Positions 48,601 to 60,818 of a stretch of DNA of 64,000 nucleotides are shown piece after piece. Location: the NCBI GenBank assembly GCA_015039465.1, contig MU130010.1:88198-152197 (forward strand), given 5' to 3'. The first letter of the stretch is position 1. Every line of letters begins with the position of its first letter. This stretch comes from Phlegmacium glaucopus. Its lineage: Eukaryota > Basidiomycota > Agaricomycetes > Agaricales > Cortinariaceae. The translations under genes and the position numbers were made by a program. A model generated the notes under the pieces. It saw nothing but the letters and a program-made list of their open reading frames with translations. It was not told where the DNA came from and made no database searches.

Positions 48601-51600
48601 TCGGATGGATTAGGCAAGGGTTTGTCATTTACGACTGGCTCAGGAGTTTCCTGACGAACTATTGAACGGGTTTCAACCACTAAACGACGTCTAGAAGGCG
48701 CGGACTGCGATCCTATGTCTTCGATATCGACAGGCTGAGTCTCTTCCTCTTCCTCTTCCTCTTCATCGCCATCTCCCTTAGCCTTGAAAAAGTCTGTCAT
48801 TTTGTTCTGCTTAAACTTGTCGATAGCCCCTGCAACACGTCGGTGCAGCCAATCTGGGTGGCGAATACGAGGAACAGGGTTTGAGACTTTTTGCATGGCC
48901 GCAGGAATTGTAATCAGCTTTTGGATCACGGAACCTAAACGTTCAATGTAGTATTCCCAATCCAAGATGGACCTGAGCTCGAAATTGGTAAGACTGTTGT
49001 CCTTCAACCATCGGCGAAGGTAAGTTCGCTTGACACTTTCCTCTGCAGAGAAGATCGCCACTGGGATGGCTCGTTCAGTGACGGGAGCTCCTATGGGCTT
49101 AGCTGAGATGATAAATTTGCAAGCAAGACCTTTATCTTTGACCATCTGGTCACCTAGGAACTCTGCAAGTCTTTTTGCTGTACTGATTGATGTAGACTTC
49201 TGTGCACCATATTCGGCCAATGTCCTAGACATGCTTCTGTTTTCAGCGATGAGCTCAACCAATTCTTCGTCGCTCAGACTGTCAGCATGGCTGAAGAGAA
49301 TGTCAAGCCATTGGTCGGCGACCTGCGCAACAGCAGCGTAGCACTCCTGGGTTGTTGTGCCCAGCAGGAACTTCTCGAATATTTGCGATTGGAAGATCTT
49401 GATGAGCTGAAGCTCACCTCTCCGTTTCACTTCGAACCCTTTCAACTCGGCGAGTGTCCCGTCGTCATTAAAAACTGCATATCGCTTCTTGAGCAGCTTA
49501 TCTTCTTCTTTTGACGACGGAAGAATCATGGCCCTATATGGCCCATCGAGCTCGAAAAAAATGGAGTTCTCGCTGTGAATTACATATTCTCCTGTCTCCG
49601 GGTCGAGGTCATGGTATTGATGATTGGTGAATTTGTCGTAAACGAGGTGATTCAACATCGTGCAAGGATAGGAAAATGCTATCGACTTCCCAGTGTCGAG
49701 TTTGAATTTGAAGTTCTCCGGGAAAACAGCAGGAAGCATGCACCAGATGCCATCAGTGTCTAGTTCCAAAGGTCGACCAATTTGTTCTACGAGGGCTCGT
49801 GCCATCTGAATAATAGTTGCTCCGGTGAGACACGTAATACCAGCCATCTCCATCGAATGCCATCGTGCACCTTTTCGCATGACATAGCCATAGAAGGAAT
49901 TCAGAATGCACTTGTGAGCGAGCTGAAGAGAGTCGTAGATGACTACCATCTTCTTGGCTTCATCAATTTCAGTGATCGAACGGCCTTCGCTACCAACGGT
50001 GTCAAGTGTCTTCTTCCACGTCTTGAGAAGCCCTTTATACTCATATCGTCGATCTCTGAATCTTCGTACAGTGTCAACGTAGAAGGGATTCTCTCGCTGA
50101 CACACAATTGATTCTCTGGTCTCGACTTTCGTCTCCTTCGTTTTCTTGTAGACTTTTCTGGAGTAATCTCCTAGGCGCTTGTGTAAAAGGGCAGTCTGTT
50201 CTGCTGCGGACAGATCCGAAAAGCGACGTTGAGGACCACCAGGACGTTTGGATGGGAAAGTCTCCTGGTTCAGGGCATGCTTGATCATGTTATATTCGTC
50301 TCTATGTGCGGGAAAGAATTCTCCTCTCCATGCCCAATCTAACCGTCGGTCGCATGTCTTGCCAGGACGATTGTAATCGCAAACAGCGCAAACAGACTCG
50401 TCAACCATAGAGTCAGGTTGAAGTCGATTGGATAACATGATATTGGGATACATAGCCGCTACATCTAGGTGATAGATGAGTGGCTTATCAACACGTTTAG
50501 GATCGTCGCGCATGAGTTCAAGGGCGCTTGTAATTTCGGCTTTAACTTCTTCGTAGTTTGTGACACTTTCCAGGGAGCATTTGGACTCCTCAACGATACA
50601 AAAGTGCAACGCAGCGTCAAGATCATCGATAAGCTTGTCGCAATGAGCGTGGGGTTAAAAAGACGGAACAAGCTTGACAAAATACCTGCTGAACGGCGGA
50701 AGGCACAATCTTGAAATCCGTAGCAATGTCACTCCTGAAGACACCAGCCTCCAAAGCTTCGACGTGGCCACCGACATATGTTTCTGATGCAAGTAAATGT
50801 CCTTCATACATATCTCCGTGAGGATCCTCGTGCCTGTTGGGCATTATGATATGTCCACGGTACGCTTCGACCTAGGCTTTTAGTCAGTACTCTCGAAGGA
50901 TTTGGATGTCAAGAAGGCTACCATCAGAAGCGTCTCACAAAGAGTACCACTACCCTTTCGCAACACCTCATCAGGATTTAGAGGAATGATGTTGCACAGA
51001 GAAAAAATGAAAGGATGGACATATTTCATGTATAAATAATACGTCGCCACCGCATCGGAAACAGAATACTGAGCGAGCACTTGAGGCTGTTCCATTGCAT
51101 AACTAGAAAAGTCAAAGATATTAGGTGGCTTCTAGCTTGATGAAATTTTATGCATACGGCGTCATTAATTCGGGATCAAGTTCAATGGGATTATAGCCCA
51201 ACTTTGCAGTAGTAACTGCCTTTAAACCCTGACTGCCTTGTGGAAGATAGGAATCGCGTTTGACCCAGCGGAAACAATCCATATGTACGCATGTTCTGCT
51301 TTTGTATTCGTCTTCCGAATCTTTAGCGAAGCCAATCTCCAAAAACATATCGATGCCGTTGACTTGGGCACGAGCATCCAAAAAAGGGAAATCGAAGAAA
51401 TCACCGTTGAAGGTGGCCATGACGGTAGGCTTTACTTCCTGGATATGAGAGAAGAACCGTTTGATTGTGGCAGCCTACGGGTCATTAGTATCTCATCAAA
51501 TAAAACGTGATAGATTCACCTCATCTGCTTCATTGAAAATTATGAAAGGGCCTTCATAACCTTCCTTCGGCGTGTATTCAAAATCATCAATGTCCTCACT

Positions 51601-52754
51601 GACAATCTCCCGATTCGTAATCAAATAGCCTTGACCATCCACCATATAAGAAATCATCATAACCTGATCAATAGCTTGGTCGGGGAACTTTAGTGGGGCT
51701 TTAGTCGTCTCAATGTCATAAGCCATGACAACAGGGTCGGCACGCTTGACTCGCTCTGTGATTATATTGAAGGACGGCTGGCCTTCCACGAAAGTGATTG
51801 CATACCATAGTCCAACGCGAAGGTCGTTGTCGATGGCGACACGCAAATAATAAGGAACATCGTATTCCCGAATGTCAATGATACACTCTCGGGGGTCCAA
51901 GTCACGCAATGCAGCACCTTTTCGACTGCCACCCATACTGAACGCTCCTGGATCTTCTTCAAACTCGATGTCCATGCTGGCATCAGTTGTAGCACGAATA
52001 ACTTCAGCATAAGCATCAACAGCGTCCCGCTTGGCACTATTAGAGAGGGCGAGAGGCGCTATGTCGCGTCGAACAGTCAGAAGGTCCGAAACGTTGCGAA
52101 AGCACAACTGAAGGTAAAGTTTACGATGACCCATAAGATGGTTTGGCAATTTGAGATCCTCTTTTTTGTTTCGAACTATCCGGCAGATAAGACCCTCATA
52201 CTTTTTGTTGAGCCATTCTTCGGTCGTAGTTTCCGTCCCGGCCTTTAAAAGTATAAGGACAAGAAGCTTAAATAATAGCATGATGATTACCTTGCACGCG
52301 ATATAAAAATATGGTTCATACTGGAAAGTGCACTTGAACATTGCACCGTCATCTTGGATAAAATAAAAGTCGACTGCTGCTTTACCAGACGGCCAAGTAG
52401 GGTCTTTCAATAGGGTCTTGGCATGTCCTTAAATATTAGAAACGTCTCAGGAACACAAAGACTTACTGGATGCATATTAATCAACCATCCTTCCTTCCGT
52501 ATTCCCTCTTCAACCTTGGCAAATCCAAGCTTATCATCGATTTCGTTGCTCTGAGTAACCTTCTCAAACCGTTCTGCTAGCTGAGTTCCATCATCCTCAC
52601 GGACGGGAGCAGCTTCGCCTGGTTTTCCACCTCGACCTCGACCACGACCACGACCTCCACGCCATGAACTTCCTCCCCGATAACCTGCACGAAAAGATCC
52701 ACGTCCCCTCCCACGCGACGATGATAGGCCAAATGTTCCCTGGCCTCTTGCCAT
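45621..52754 (-). CDS. pol2: DNA polymerase epsilon catalytic subunit
   Basis: The start is ATG at 52752-52754 ([19 protein letters not shown]), followed by a Gly/Arg-rich extension before the conserved GWLINMHP. The exonuclease motifs are intact: Exo [15 protein letters not shown], Exo [16 protein letters not shown] and Exo [19 protein letters not shown]. Polymerase motifs are [19 protein letters not shown] (A), [20 protein letters not shown] (B) and [13 protein letters not shown] (C). The C-terminal half has the inactive polymerase-like domain and the two cysteine modules ([28 protein letters not shown] and CKCSGSYQF) that bind the other subunits and an Fe-S or zinc site. The most likely last exon reads [10 protein letters not shown], stop at 45621-45623, after an intron at about 45653-45704. 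Roughly 2,200 residues. It is the leading-strand replicative polymerase. Confidence 0.96.
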
Positions 52755-52795
52755 CTTTGAAGCAGTGAATTAACAAGATGAGTGTCTGTCACGGA

Positions 52796-52801
52796 ACGCG
52801 T
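52796..52801. promoter_or_regulatory. MCB-like box (ACGCGT) upstream of pol2
   Basis: ACGCGT lies 42 bases upstream of the pol2 start codon. This is the MluI cell-cycle box bound by MBF in yeasts, which drives S-phase genes including polymerases. A six-base site can occur by chance, so its use is inferred. Confidence 0.45.
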
Positions 52802-52922
52802 CTAGTCACGCCTCATACTTCCTCGGTCACAAGGGTAGTTTACAATACAATTTGCATGAAGGACAAAACGAAAATAATAAAAAATGTACATAAAAAAGAC
52901 TTAAATTTCTTCCAGGGCTGCT

Positions 52923-55479
52923 TTAATACCCTTCATCCTCCTCCTTCACCGTAAATCCACCACCCCATCTAGTCCCGCCTACACCAACGCTCACCAGATC
53001 CATAGCATCCACACTCGGTCGAGGTTTAAAGCTCTCCCTCCTCGCCCTCGTTGCCTTCATCATCCCAGATTCGTCGCCCTTCTTCGTGTACCCAGAACTC
53101 GGGAATCGCCCATAGCTCTGCGATGAAGTATTGCTTCTAACCCCTGCAGGATAACTACCTGTCCCACCTGCATTTCCGTAAACAACACTACTAGGAACCC
53201 TTCCATGTCCTAACGCATGATGCTGTGTTCCAGGCTTCGGCATAATCATCGAAATCGCTGCAGGTCGAGGTAAAGATGAGTTCGGTGTCTTACTAGGTAT
53301 TTTAGTAGGTGATGTCGCTCTATGCATCCCACTACCCTCATTATTACTCCTAGAAGCACCCAACGGAGCCCGCGCGCCGCCTGCATAATTCGGGGTATGT
53401 CCAGAAGACAGGTTCTCTCCTAAACGCTGCCTTTTATTGGGTACTGATTGGGATGAGATATGCGACCCCGGCCGAACAGCAGGAGTGACCACGCCTGTTT
53501 TAACTCCTGGGACATATGGGTTGACAGGTGTAGTAGCTCGCGGCGGAACAGAGCCTGCCCGTGGAGGTTTCCGCTTATTCTCTTGATCAGCGGCGCTCAC
53601 TGTCTCCATAAGTAGCTGCATAAAACTCTCTCCATGCACAAGGAAAGGCCGACCAACTTCTTGTTCCCAAGCCGGGATAGACGCGAGGAGGTCCTGTTCA
53701 AGCTGAGGAAGGATTATTGAGCCATCTTAGATTTATAAGAACGATTTCAATAGACTTACCCGAGGCTTTTCTTTCGATACTCTCTTACGCATCTTTTCTT
53801 CTCTCAAAAGACGCCCAGGATCGCGTGAGCCGCGGCCAGTAAGTCGAGATTGATCGGACGCAGCGGCTGCTAGTTCTTTCTCCTCATCGCAAATCTCGAA
53901 GTATTTCTTGATACTGGACAAAAGAGGAGCCTTCATCCTTCGGTCTTCTTTCAATCGCTTGATCTCATCCTCGTGAATAGTCAAAAGCTCCTCCGTGTAT
54001 TCGTCTAATTAAGAAATGGTATTAGCACGAGACCCAAGACCTGACTGAATAGACATACCATCGGCGAATGGTGCAAAATCTGCTCGTTCTTCCTCTCCAA
54101 TCATCAAATCGTCCCACAGCTTCATGATCTCCTCTCTGGCACTGCCAACAAAAGTACTCATCCGCTCTCTCTTGAGCTCTAACATCCTCTCCAACTCCTC
54201 CTCATACTCTTGCACCGTTTCTTCAGTACTGCCACGATGAGCTTCAACAAAGCTATCCATATCCGCCTCTACAACCCCTAATCGCTTCCAGAGTCCTTCC
54301 AGTTGATCATACATCGCCTGAATATGAGCTTCACGTCGACGTTTAGTGTCTTCCAGTGATGATTGCAGATTTGCTGCCCACGAAAGAAGACCGGGTGTTG
54401 GGTCAACACCTTCGAGGCCAATGGGGATGTTTTGGTTCGCAGAAATAGCCTCAGGATTGGCTTCTTCAACCCTAACAACAAATTTGGCAAACATTTGTTC
54501 ATATTCAGCCCCTGGCACAGACATAATATCCGCTCGGAATAGAAGGGGTGTGATTGAATTTGAGCGAGAAGTAGGGGTTGGGGTTGAAGCTAAGAAAGGA
54601 TCCTGTGAGGAAGATGAGACTTGATTCGAATGTATAACGGAGGTGGAACTTTTGAAGAGCGGCGAAGGGGGGAGATCTATAATGCAAGGAGGTGCGATGC
54701 CTAATTCCGTATATAACCAATCAATCTGAACAAATGTTGCAGAAAGTTGGTTTAGCCGTTTGTTCTGGATGATAGGAATGTCAGCTAGTGCTCGACGGAA
54801 GTAATACACATGCTATTCGAGGTTAGAGAAAACACTTACAACTTCGGCTTTCCCCCGCACCAGCTCCTTCTCAAGTTTCAAAAATCTTTCTGGAGTTACA
54901 TCTCGATTGGCATGTGCGTCATAGGAATCCTCGCCAACGGCGGGCAGAGGTTCAACTATATCCTGAGAGAAATATTCTGAGCCCAATGTACGAGCCAATG
55001 CATTAAGGCGATTTGTGAGCGTGTTCAATTGCTCAAGTTTCGTGTGATAAACCTATGTATTTCATGTATTACTGTCTCCCTTAAAAGAGTATGTTGTTAC
55101 TCACCTGTCGTAACTTTTCTTGATACTCTGAAATCATTTCATATCGTCTGGGTAGTGCTTGTTCCTTCCTCAACTCAGCTACGCTGGTCCCAGTGGCTTT
55201 GATGTTCCCGCCCAAAGCCTTTGAATAGCGTACACATTCATTCTCAAGAGCATCACACTTCTCAACCCAATGTTCCACCTCCTTTCTTCTTTTGTTTATT
55301 TGAAGTTCAACACCGTGAACAAGCTGCTGCTGCAGTGTCTTGAGCTCATCTTCGAGTGCTGTTGGCGGTAGACCAAGTTGTGCATGTAGGGTTGGTAGAA
55401 GTTGGGTTTGATTTTGGAGATGGGTATGAAGTGAGTTCAGCAACGAGGTCAACGTCATGGCCGTCGACGGCGGAGTCAT
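52923..55479 (-). CDS. ase1: Anaphase spindle protein Ase1/PRC1/MAP65
   Basis: The start is ATG at 55477-55479 (MTPPSTAMTLTSLLNSLH); the frame extends further upstream only through a GTG codon. About 790 residues come from several exons. The N-terminal half is coiled coil (LQNQTQLLPTLHAQLGL, WVEKCDALENECVRYSKALG). The spectrin-like microtubule-binding part has FVGSAREEIMKLWDDLMIGE, the MAP65 signature region, then RMKAPLLSSIKKYFEICDEE. The tail is basic and serine-rich with probable Cdk sites (TPVNPYVPG, ATSPTKIP, KTPN) and ends GGGFTVKEEDEGY, stop at 52923. Ase1 bundles antiparallel microtubules at the spindle midzone. An ACGCGT box lies 84 bases upstream of the ATG. Confidence 0.94.
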
Positions 55480-55562
55480 TGTGCTTGTATTCACAGTTGT
55501 GGTTCAACTTGCACCAATGCATCGGCGCGTAACAAGTATATCACGTGATCGTGACAAACAGG

Positions 55563-55568
55563 ACGCGT
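55563..55568. promoter_or_regulatory. MCB-like box (ACGCGT) upstream of ase1
   Basis: ACGCGT lies 84 bases upstream of the ase1 ATG, with a near-match (GACGCGC) at about 55598. A CACGTGATCACG-like sequence precedes it. The site suggests cell-cycle regulated transcription but is unproven. Confidence 0.4.
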
Positions 55569-55707
55569 CTTACTATAAAAGAACTTTTGGATTTTGACGC
55601 GCTCCTTGGTGCTGTATTTAGATTTACATCAATGCAAAATGATGATCTGGTACCCTCCGAAGGCTAGTACGTGTTCATTATGGGGTGCCGAGAGCTACGG
55701 ACTAACC

Positions 55708-55727
55708 GTTAAGAGGGTTCGACTGTA
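55708..55727. repeat. Dispersed motif, copy A
   Basis: The sequence GTTAAGAGGGTTCGACTGTA here matches 60416-60436 apart from one extra G there. The two copies are 4.7 kb apart in different spacers, flanking the FAD monooxygenase gene. Confidence 0.75.
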
Positions 55728-55741
55728 GTTAGGAATGAACC

Positions 55742-55854
55742 TCAATTTCCTCTCAACTGCGGAAGTTGGGTATGGGAAGGAGGCTGGCTTAGAGACAGCG
55801 TTGGAGCAGTATCAATTTCCTCTCAACCGCGAAGTTGGGCATGACAAGGAGGCT
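55742..55854. repeat. Local direct repeat, two diverged ~44-bp copies
   Basis: Copies at 55742-55785 and 55812-55854 share the core TCAATTTCCTCTCAAC and GAAGTTGGG with a handful of differences and one single-base indel. The start-to-start distance is 70 bases. Confidence 0.85.
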
Positions 55855-57109
55855 TAAATTTCAGCATATTACAATATATTGCATGTATCTGCCAGATTTT
55901 TTAAAACTCATAGAATCCGGAAGGATTTTCAGAAAGCCTGCAACTCTCTACCACTGTACCAGTGGAGATTATAAACTCTGTAACCCTGTACAGAGTATAT
56001 GAGCTTAGGAAACGGGCTTCATGTTATTGCCAGGCGAAAGCACTTGCACAGTCACAGCCGTTATGTGCTATGTAGGCGCTCATTTGCACGGCCCCCACAG
56101 GTATCATTCTTTAAATATAGTAGCTACTAGTACTGAGGACTTGTATGAATATTTCGACCAATTGAGTTTGAAGGAAGGCATTGTGTAACATAAAAGTCTA
56201 GAATCCAGTAAGGCTGGCAACTTTATTTACTCTCCTCCCTCCAGATTTTTTTTTTCAATTTTGCGCCTCGCAGTTGCCTCACTGCGCCCAAAATGTGTTA
56301 TTGCCGTGTCAATTTCTTACTATTATTGAATGGAGTCTGAAGTCAAAATTTCAGGCCAGATTCCCTCACTTCAAATGGTAAGTAGACCCATTTGCCCATT
56401 GCTTATGGTAATATTGCTGACTATGTTACATAATATGTGAACGGATCAAAGGCCGAGTTTTAATCTTTACGCAACTCCCCTCTGAACAGCCTATGTACTT
56501 CTAAACCGCCCACATTTCTAGACATCCAGTCAGTGTGGCAGAGGTCTCCTGCTGAACTCGGCTCGAAATTTTCGCCATGCCTCAGCGGCCCCACTTGATC
56601 AACTTCCCTCTCTCGGCACATTAATCAAGTACGTACTAGTAGTACTTTAAGGCGTTTGGCCCCACAGAATGGCTTGGCGACGGTGGGTAGCATGACCTTC
56701 CATCACCAACCAAGTGGCTCCAGACTGTGCGACTGACGTTGTCTGGGAATTACAGGTCGGATGAGTTAGAAGAGGCTTAGAGCAATCGGTAGACAAAAAA
56801 GAGACGACATTCATTTCTCAAGTCCTATCATAGAGATTTTTTGTAAGGAGAAAGCGCTAGCGCCACTTTTTGTTAGTGGAGCATCATTTTGCTTCCTTGG
56901 AAAGAGGGTTTTCTGTTCGCTGCAGATAAGTATCTTAGAGTCTCAGCACTGGGTAATACTAAGCTGGGACTTAGAAATTCCATGCATACGGCATCATCTC
57001 CAGACTCCAGTATTGGAAGTATCTTTGGTCAGATTCATCTCATGCCCATAGATATTCTTAGATGACATTATTCTGTCAAGTCTATTACTAGGACCAGGAA
57101 TGGGGCCGG

Positions 57110-59008
57110 TCAGCTCGGCCTGCCAGATACTGTATTACCCGTCGATATGGATACCTCGATGCCTGATACTACCTCCTCAGGGCGGCTTTTCGCAATCATA
57201 TAACCCCACTGCCCCCACCAGTCTTTCACCTTATCGGTTGCATCGTGGGCGAACAATATTAACTCGGTGCCCCAAGCATCCCTGAACGTGTCTTCATCCA
57301 TATGTTGACGATCCTTACGTACAAGAGTCCTCTCGAAAGCAGCGTCGCGAAACGCCTGCAGTGGCCCAAGAGGCGCTTTGAGCATAATCTGGTGATGATA
57401 CTCGTATTCCTGTGTACTAGCACAACGCGGGTGTCGGATTTCATCATACGCTGTGAGCAGTCGAGAGAGCTGGTCACGGTGTTGCAACCGCGAGAACAAG
57501 CAACCCAAAGTTTGAGCATCTTCAATTGCCAGGGATGTGGAATGGTGTCCTAGTGGCTATTTCGAGATTGAGTTCAATGATTAGATAAGGAATGAGGAAA
57601 ATGCATACTAATAATGGATGCGCTGCTTCACCGACAAGCACTATCCTTGAGTGATCACATACAAAACTGTCCAATAACGGTCGAGCCCGAAAGACGCGTG
57701 AAAATACGGATGTCGCCATCTTCAGTAACTTTCGGGTTCTGATAAAAGGGTCTTAGCTTTTTGTCTCCTCGACATCTCAATTGAAAATACCTTGGTTCGA
57801 ACTTATTCACATCGAGTCCGAAGCGTTGCAGGGGACACTGCCCCCTCCAATCGTCATCACCTTTCTGAAGCGGTAGTTTATAATTTTGATGAATGTATAC
57901 GCTGTAGTCCTGTCTGCCGTTCTAGACCAAACGTAAGATCAGTCTTAACGTGAGGTAGGCTAAATTCCAAATATTTTAAAAGATTACCAAAATATTTCCA
58001 TGAAGGACGTATCCGTCACCAAACCAATAAGTCCACTAGACGGAGGAAGTCTGAGGTTAGCACATAATTATCGACATCGAGCAGGCTCACCACTCTGGGA
58101 TCCGTAAATACTTTCAAATCTTTATCCGATCTGAGTAAGTCAGCGGGAATTATCAAATTCAAGATGAGATGCATGTCCGGATCTTGGAAGTCTTCAACTT
58201 CAGTGACGAGGGGCCGTAGAATACTATCATATCCGTCAGCGCCCACGATGATGTCGGCATAAAGCCGCTCTCCAGTTTGCAGTTGAACATAGCCAGATGC
58301 AGAATCTGCACCTATAACCCGTGAGTTAAACTGAAAAGTCACGCCCTCCCGCTTCGCCAAATCAAAAAGAAGTGATTGTAAATGACCATGCTATAATAAA
58401 AACATAAGTTAACTCCGAATCAAGGAATCAGAAAATATCATGTTTGAACCTGTATGAATCGGAAGTCAGCTACGAGATCTTCAAGAAACTCGTCTTCCAT
58501 TGGCATGGTACCCATTAATCCCCCAGAGGACGAATAATAGTCAATCCTACAGAAATAGTTTAGAACCCATCCGAGTCGCTGTTCATAAATAGCGAAGTAG
58601 ACCTTTTACACTCTTCAGTAGAAGTCTTCAATATTGGCCCGAGACCCCATTGATTTAGCAAATTTGTCATGTTGGGGGGTGCACTATCCGATCGCATCAG
58701 TAAGAAACAAAACAACACGGTGAATGATGTCGAGACTGACCGCATCCCACCTCTGCTCTACATAACTGGTTAGTATCAAACAACACTGAAGGATCGAAGT
58801 GAGAACCCACTCTTGAACGTCCGTCACTACTCTCAAGGAGAAGAACATGGTGACCAGCTTTCTGAAGGGTATAAGCGGCTGCAATGCCTAGATTTCCATA
58901 AGAAATGTGCTCAGTGTTGAGTGTAACTAGTTTGATGATTAACATACCTGAAATCCCGCCACCAACAACGATGAACTTCAGGGCGACGGCAGCTCGTTGT
59001 CCCGACAT
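57110..59008 (-). CDS. FAD-dependent monooxygenase, salicylate hydroxylase-like
   Basis: The start is ATG at 59006-59008: MSGQRAAVALKFIVVGGGIS G, a GxGxxG dinucleotide-binding motif, spliced to LGIAAAYTLQKAGHHVLLLE. Then come APPNMTNLLNQWGLGPIL, a LQSLLFDLAKREGVTFQF-type segment, DIIVGADGYDSILRPLV (the GD/GADG motif) and FVCDHSRIVLVGEAAHPLL (second FAD motif). The helical end reads AIEDAQTLGCLFSRL and ends VSISTGNTVSGRPS, stop at 57110. About 450 residues over 8 or so exons, the normal length for class A flavoprotein monooxygenases that hydroxylate aromatic substrates with NAD(P)H. There is no signal peptide or membrane anchor. The substrate cannot be read. It sits alone between two repeat-bearing spacers and no other secondary-metabolism gene is near it. 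Confidence 0.88.
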
Positions 59009-59362
59009 GTGACTGTATTGCGAAGAGTTTCTGAGAGTGTCAGAATCTCAGAGAGAAAAAGATTCAGCAAGACCTTACATCGGAGTCTTTCCCTTACGTG
59101 GGTAGCGGTTGTCAAACTGTCTTTCTCAGTCGATATCGACAAGATCGACTGTGATTGATTCTTGGTATATAGTCCTGTCAAGCGAGAAAAGAACCACACG
59201 ACTATCGAGCAGACTAGCCACGAGCATATGTCCTTACCATTCCAGATTTGATCATGTCAAGTTGCTTAATTGTTGATTCGCTCGGCAGCATCACGGGGCC
59301 GAAATATGCTGTAATATTTTGTATCCGATTTTTCAGATTTTATCAAGAACTGAGCTCTCAGC

Positions 59363-60007
59363 TTATTTAAACACCCCTAAAAACTCTGGAACATAAATTA
59401 TGCGTCCAGAGACTGTCCCCCAATGGCAATCGACTGTTCCCAAGCTTCCAGGCACCAGTGACAGACGGCCATTTTGCGGGCTATATTTTAGTGATGGCAG
59501 GTGACGGCCGATTTCAAACTCCACTGATTTTCCATCAAACTTTCTATTGTGAGACGACATGGATAATCGTCGGTTCCAAACCCCCAATGCGGACAGAAGT
59601 GATGGGACAGACCAGAAAGGCCAAAAATCTGATTCAACTTCTTGAAAGGGGTTCCAAGGATCTCTCATGCGTTGCGGTCCTGACCTGACCAGGTCGTTCA
59701 TTGTAGCTGTCTGATTCGGATTCCCACTATTCCAGCACCAAAGAACTCTGACCTTCTCAGCATATGCTTTCGTCATTACCCTGCTATTTATATGCCAAAT
59801 TTGAACAAGGTGAGAAATGCCAAGTGAGCGCTGGCAAGGCGAAACTATTGCCATGTATCCATGCTTTACAAGATAAATTTCAAATTTTTGAGGGCTTGTA
59901 TGAAGTCCATCAAAAGATTTGTGCTGAGTCCAGCTACGTACGACTCCAGACGACTCCGGCCATCGGGACCTGAACGATGTCACGTGGTTGACATATTCCA
60001 CATCCAT
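59363..60007 (-). CDS. Orphan open reading frame of 214 codons
   Basis: An uninterrupted minus-strand frame of 214 codons starts at an ATG at 60005-60007 (MDVEYVNHVTSFRSRWPESS) and ends IIYVPEFLGVFK. I recognise no domain, signal peptide or membrane segment. It is rich in Ser, Trp and Arg. Genes around it have introns and this one shows none, which is unusual here. It could be a young or lineage-specific gene, a decayed repeat, or chance. Confidence 0.2.
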   Translation of the reverse strand: MDVEYVNHVTSFRSRWPESSGVVRSWTQHKSFDGLHTSPQKFEIYLVKHGYMAIVSPCQRSLGISHLVQIWHINSRVMTKAYAEKVRVLWCWNSGNPNQTATMNDLVRSGPQRMRDPWNPFQEVESDFWPFWSVPSLLSALGVWNRRLSMSSHNRKFDGKSVEFEIGRHLPSLKYSPQNGRLSLVPGSLGTVDCHWGTVSGRIIYVPEFLGVFK

Positions 60008-60415
60008 CCATCATTATTGTTTGTCTTCATGGAAACGTGGCTACCACTCTGTCTCCTATACTAAACCATATCAGATTATGATGACGAGAGAGAATTTAGA
60101 AATTTGACTACCTCACGTATTTTTCCTCCACACTCTCATGCCCATCCTGTTTTGGGACGTGACCCTTTTGTGAAAGAGAATGGAGACTAGGTATACTTCC
60201 GCAGACAACACCGTTTCGGAGTGCTTCACATTTTTGTCCCGCTTTTAATTCCGCTGCACAGCATAAACATTATGAAATTCTTTCATTTTGCAGTCGAACC
60301 CGTATGCCCCAGGGTATGAGTTATGGGAGATTATGGGTTCAGTTTTAGTGTAAATTTCGGGTTTGGTGCCGGCCAAAATCTATGGGTTAGGGGGTTATCC
60401 TTACTAGAGGTATGG

Positions 60416-60436
60416 GTTAAGAGGGGTTCGACTGTA
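60416..60436. repeat. Dispersed motif, copy B
   Basis: GTTAAGAGGGGTTCGACTGTA matches 55708-55727 with one extra G. It is preceded by several TATGGGTT-like words (60325-60420). It may be the end of a transposon remnant. Confidence 0.7.
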
Positions 60437-60818
60437 CATCTAATTACTCAATTTCAACACGACATAACGAAATGAACTTCAATGACAGAGTTCTACAGGA
60501 ATAGACAAACAGCGGGCGTCAGCGGCAGTCTAAGAAGCAGTAAGGTAAACTACACATGTAAATATATGTAAAAATCAGCGCTGATCAGATAAATGTACCA
60601 ATAACATATGATTTATGAGAGTATGCGCGTGGAAGGAGAAAGGGAATTTTTTGGGGGACAATAAACCAGACCGCCGTAGTTCGAACTGTACAGGGTGACC
60701 ACTAATATCTGGATGTATGTTCTCATGGAGAATAAGATAGTCGAACCTGACTGTGAGATTGATAAGGATAGCAGCGAGTACAAGTTCCTCCGGTTGTCCA
60801 GGAGAAAAACCCATGACG

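Larger units (their letters stand above)
55580..57109. other. Gene-free 1.5 kb spacer with repeat remnants
   Basis: No open frame above 60 codons has recognisable content. It holds a 44-bp direct repeat (55742-55785 and 55812-55854), a motif shared with 60416-60436, a 10-bp palindrome GCGCTAGCGC near 56856, and palindromic CTAGTAGTAC-type stretches near 56120 and 56635. It probably contains decayed repeats plus the upstream region of ase1. No gene seen. Confidence 0.5.
59009..60818. other. Gene-poor 1.8 kb spacer
   Basis: It contains the upstream region of the FAD monooxygenase, one unusually long open frame on the minus strand (59363-60007, listed separately) and, from about 60300 to 60440, a stretch with repeated TATGGGTT-like words. 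The copy of the dispersed motif at 60416-60436 lies at its end. Nothing else is supported. Confidence 0.45.

Noticed and set aside
60416..60440. GGGGTTCGACTGTA resembling a tRNA T-arm
   Set aside because: The flanks do not pair as a T-stem and no A-box or acceptor stem is present.
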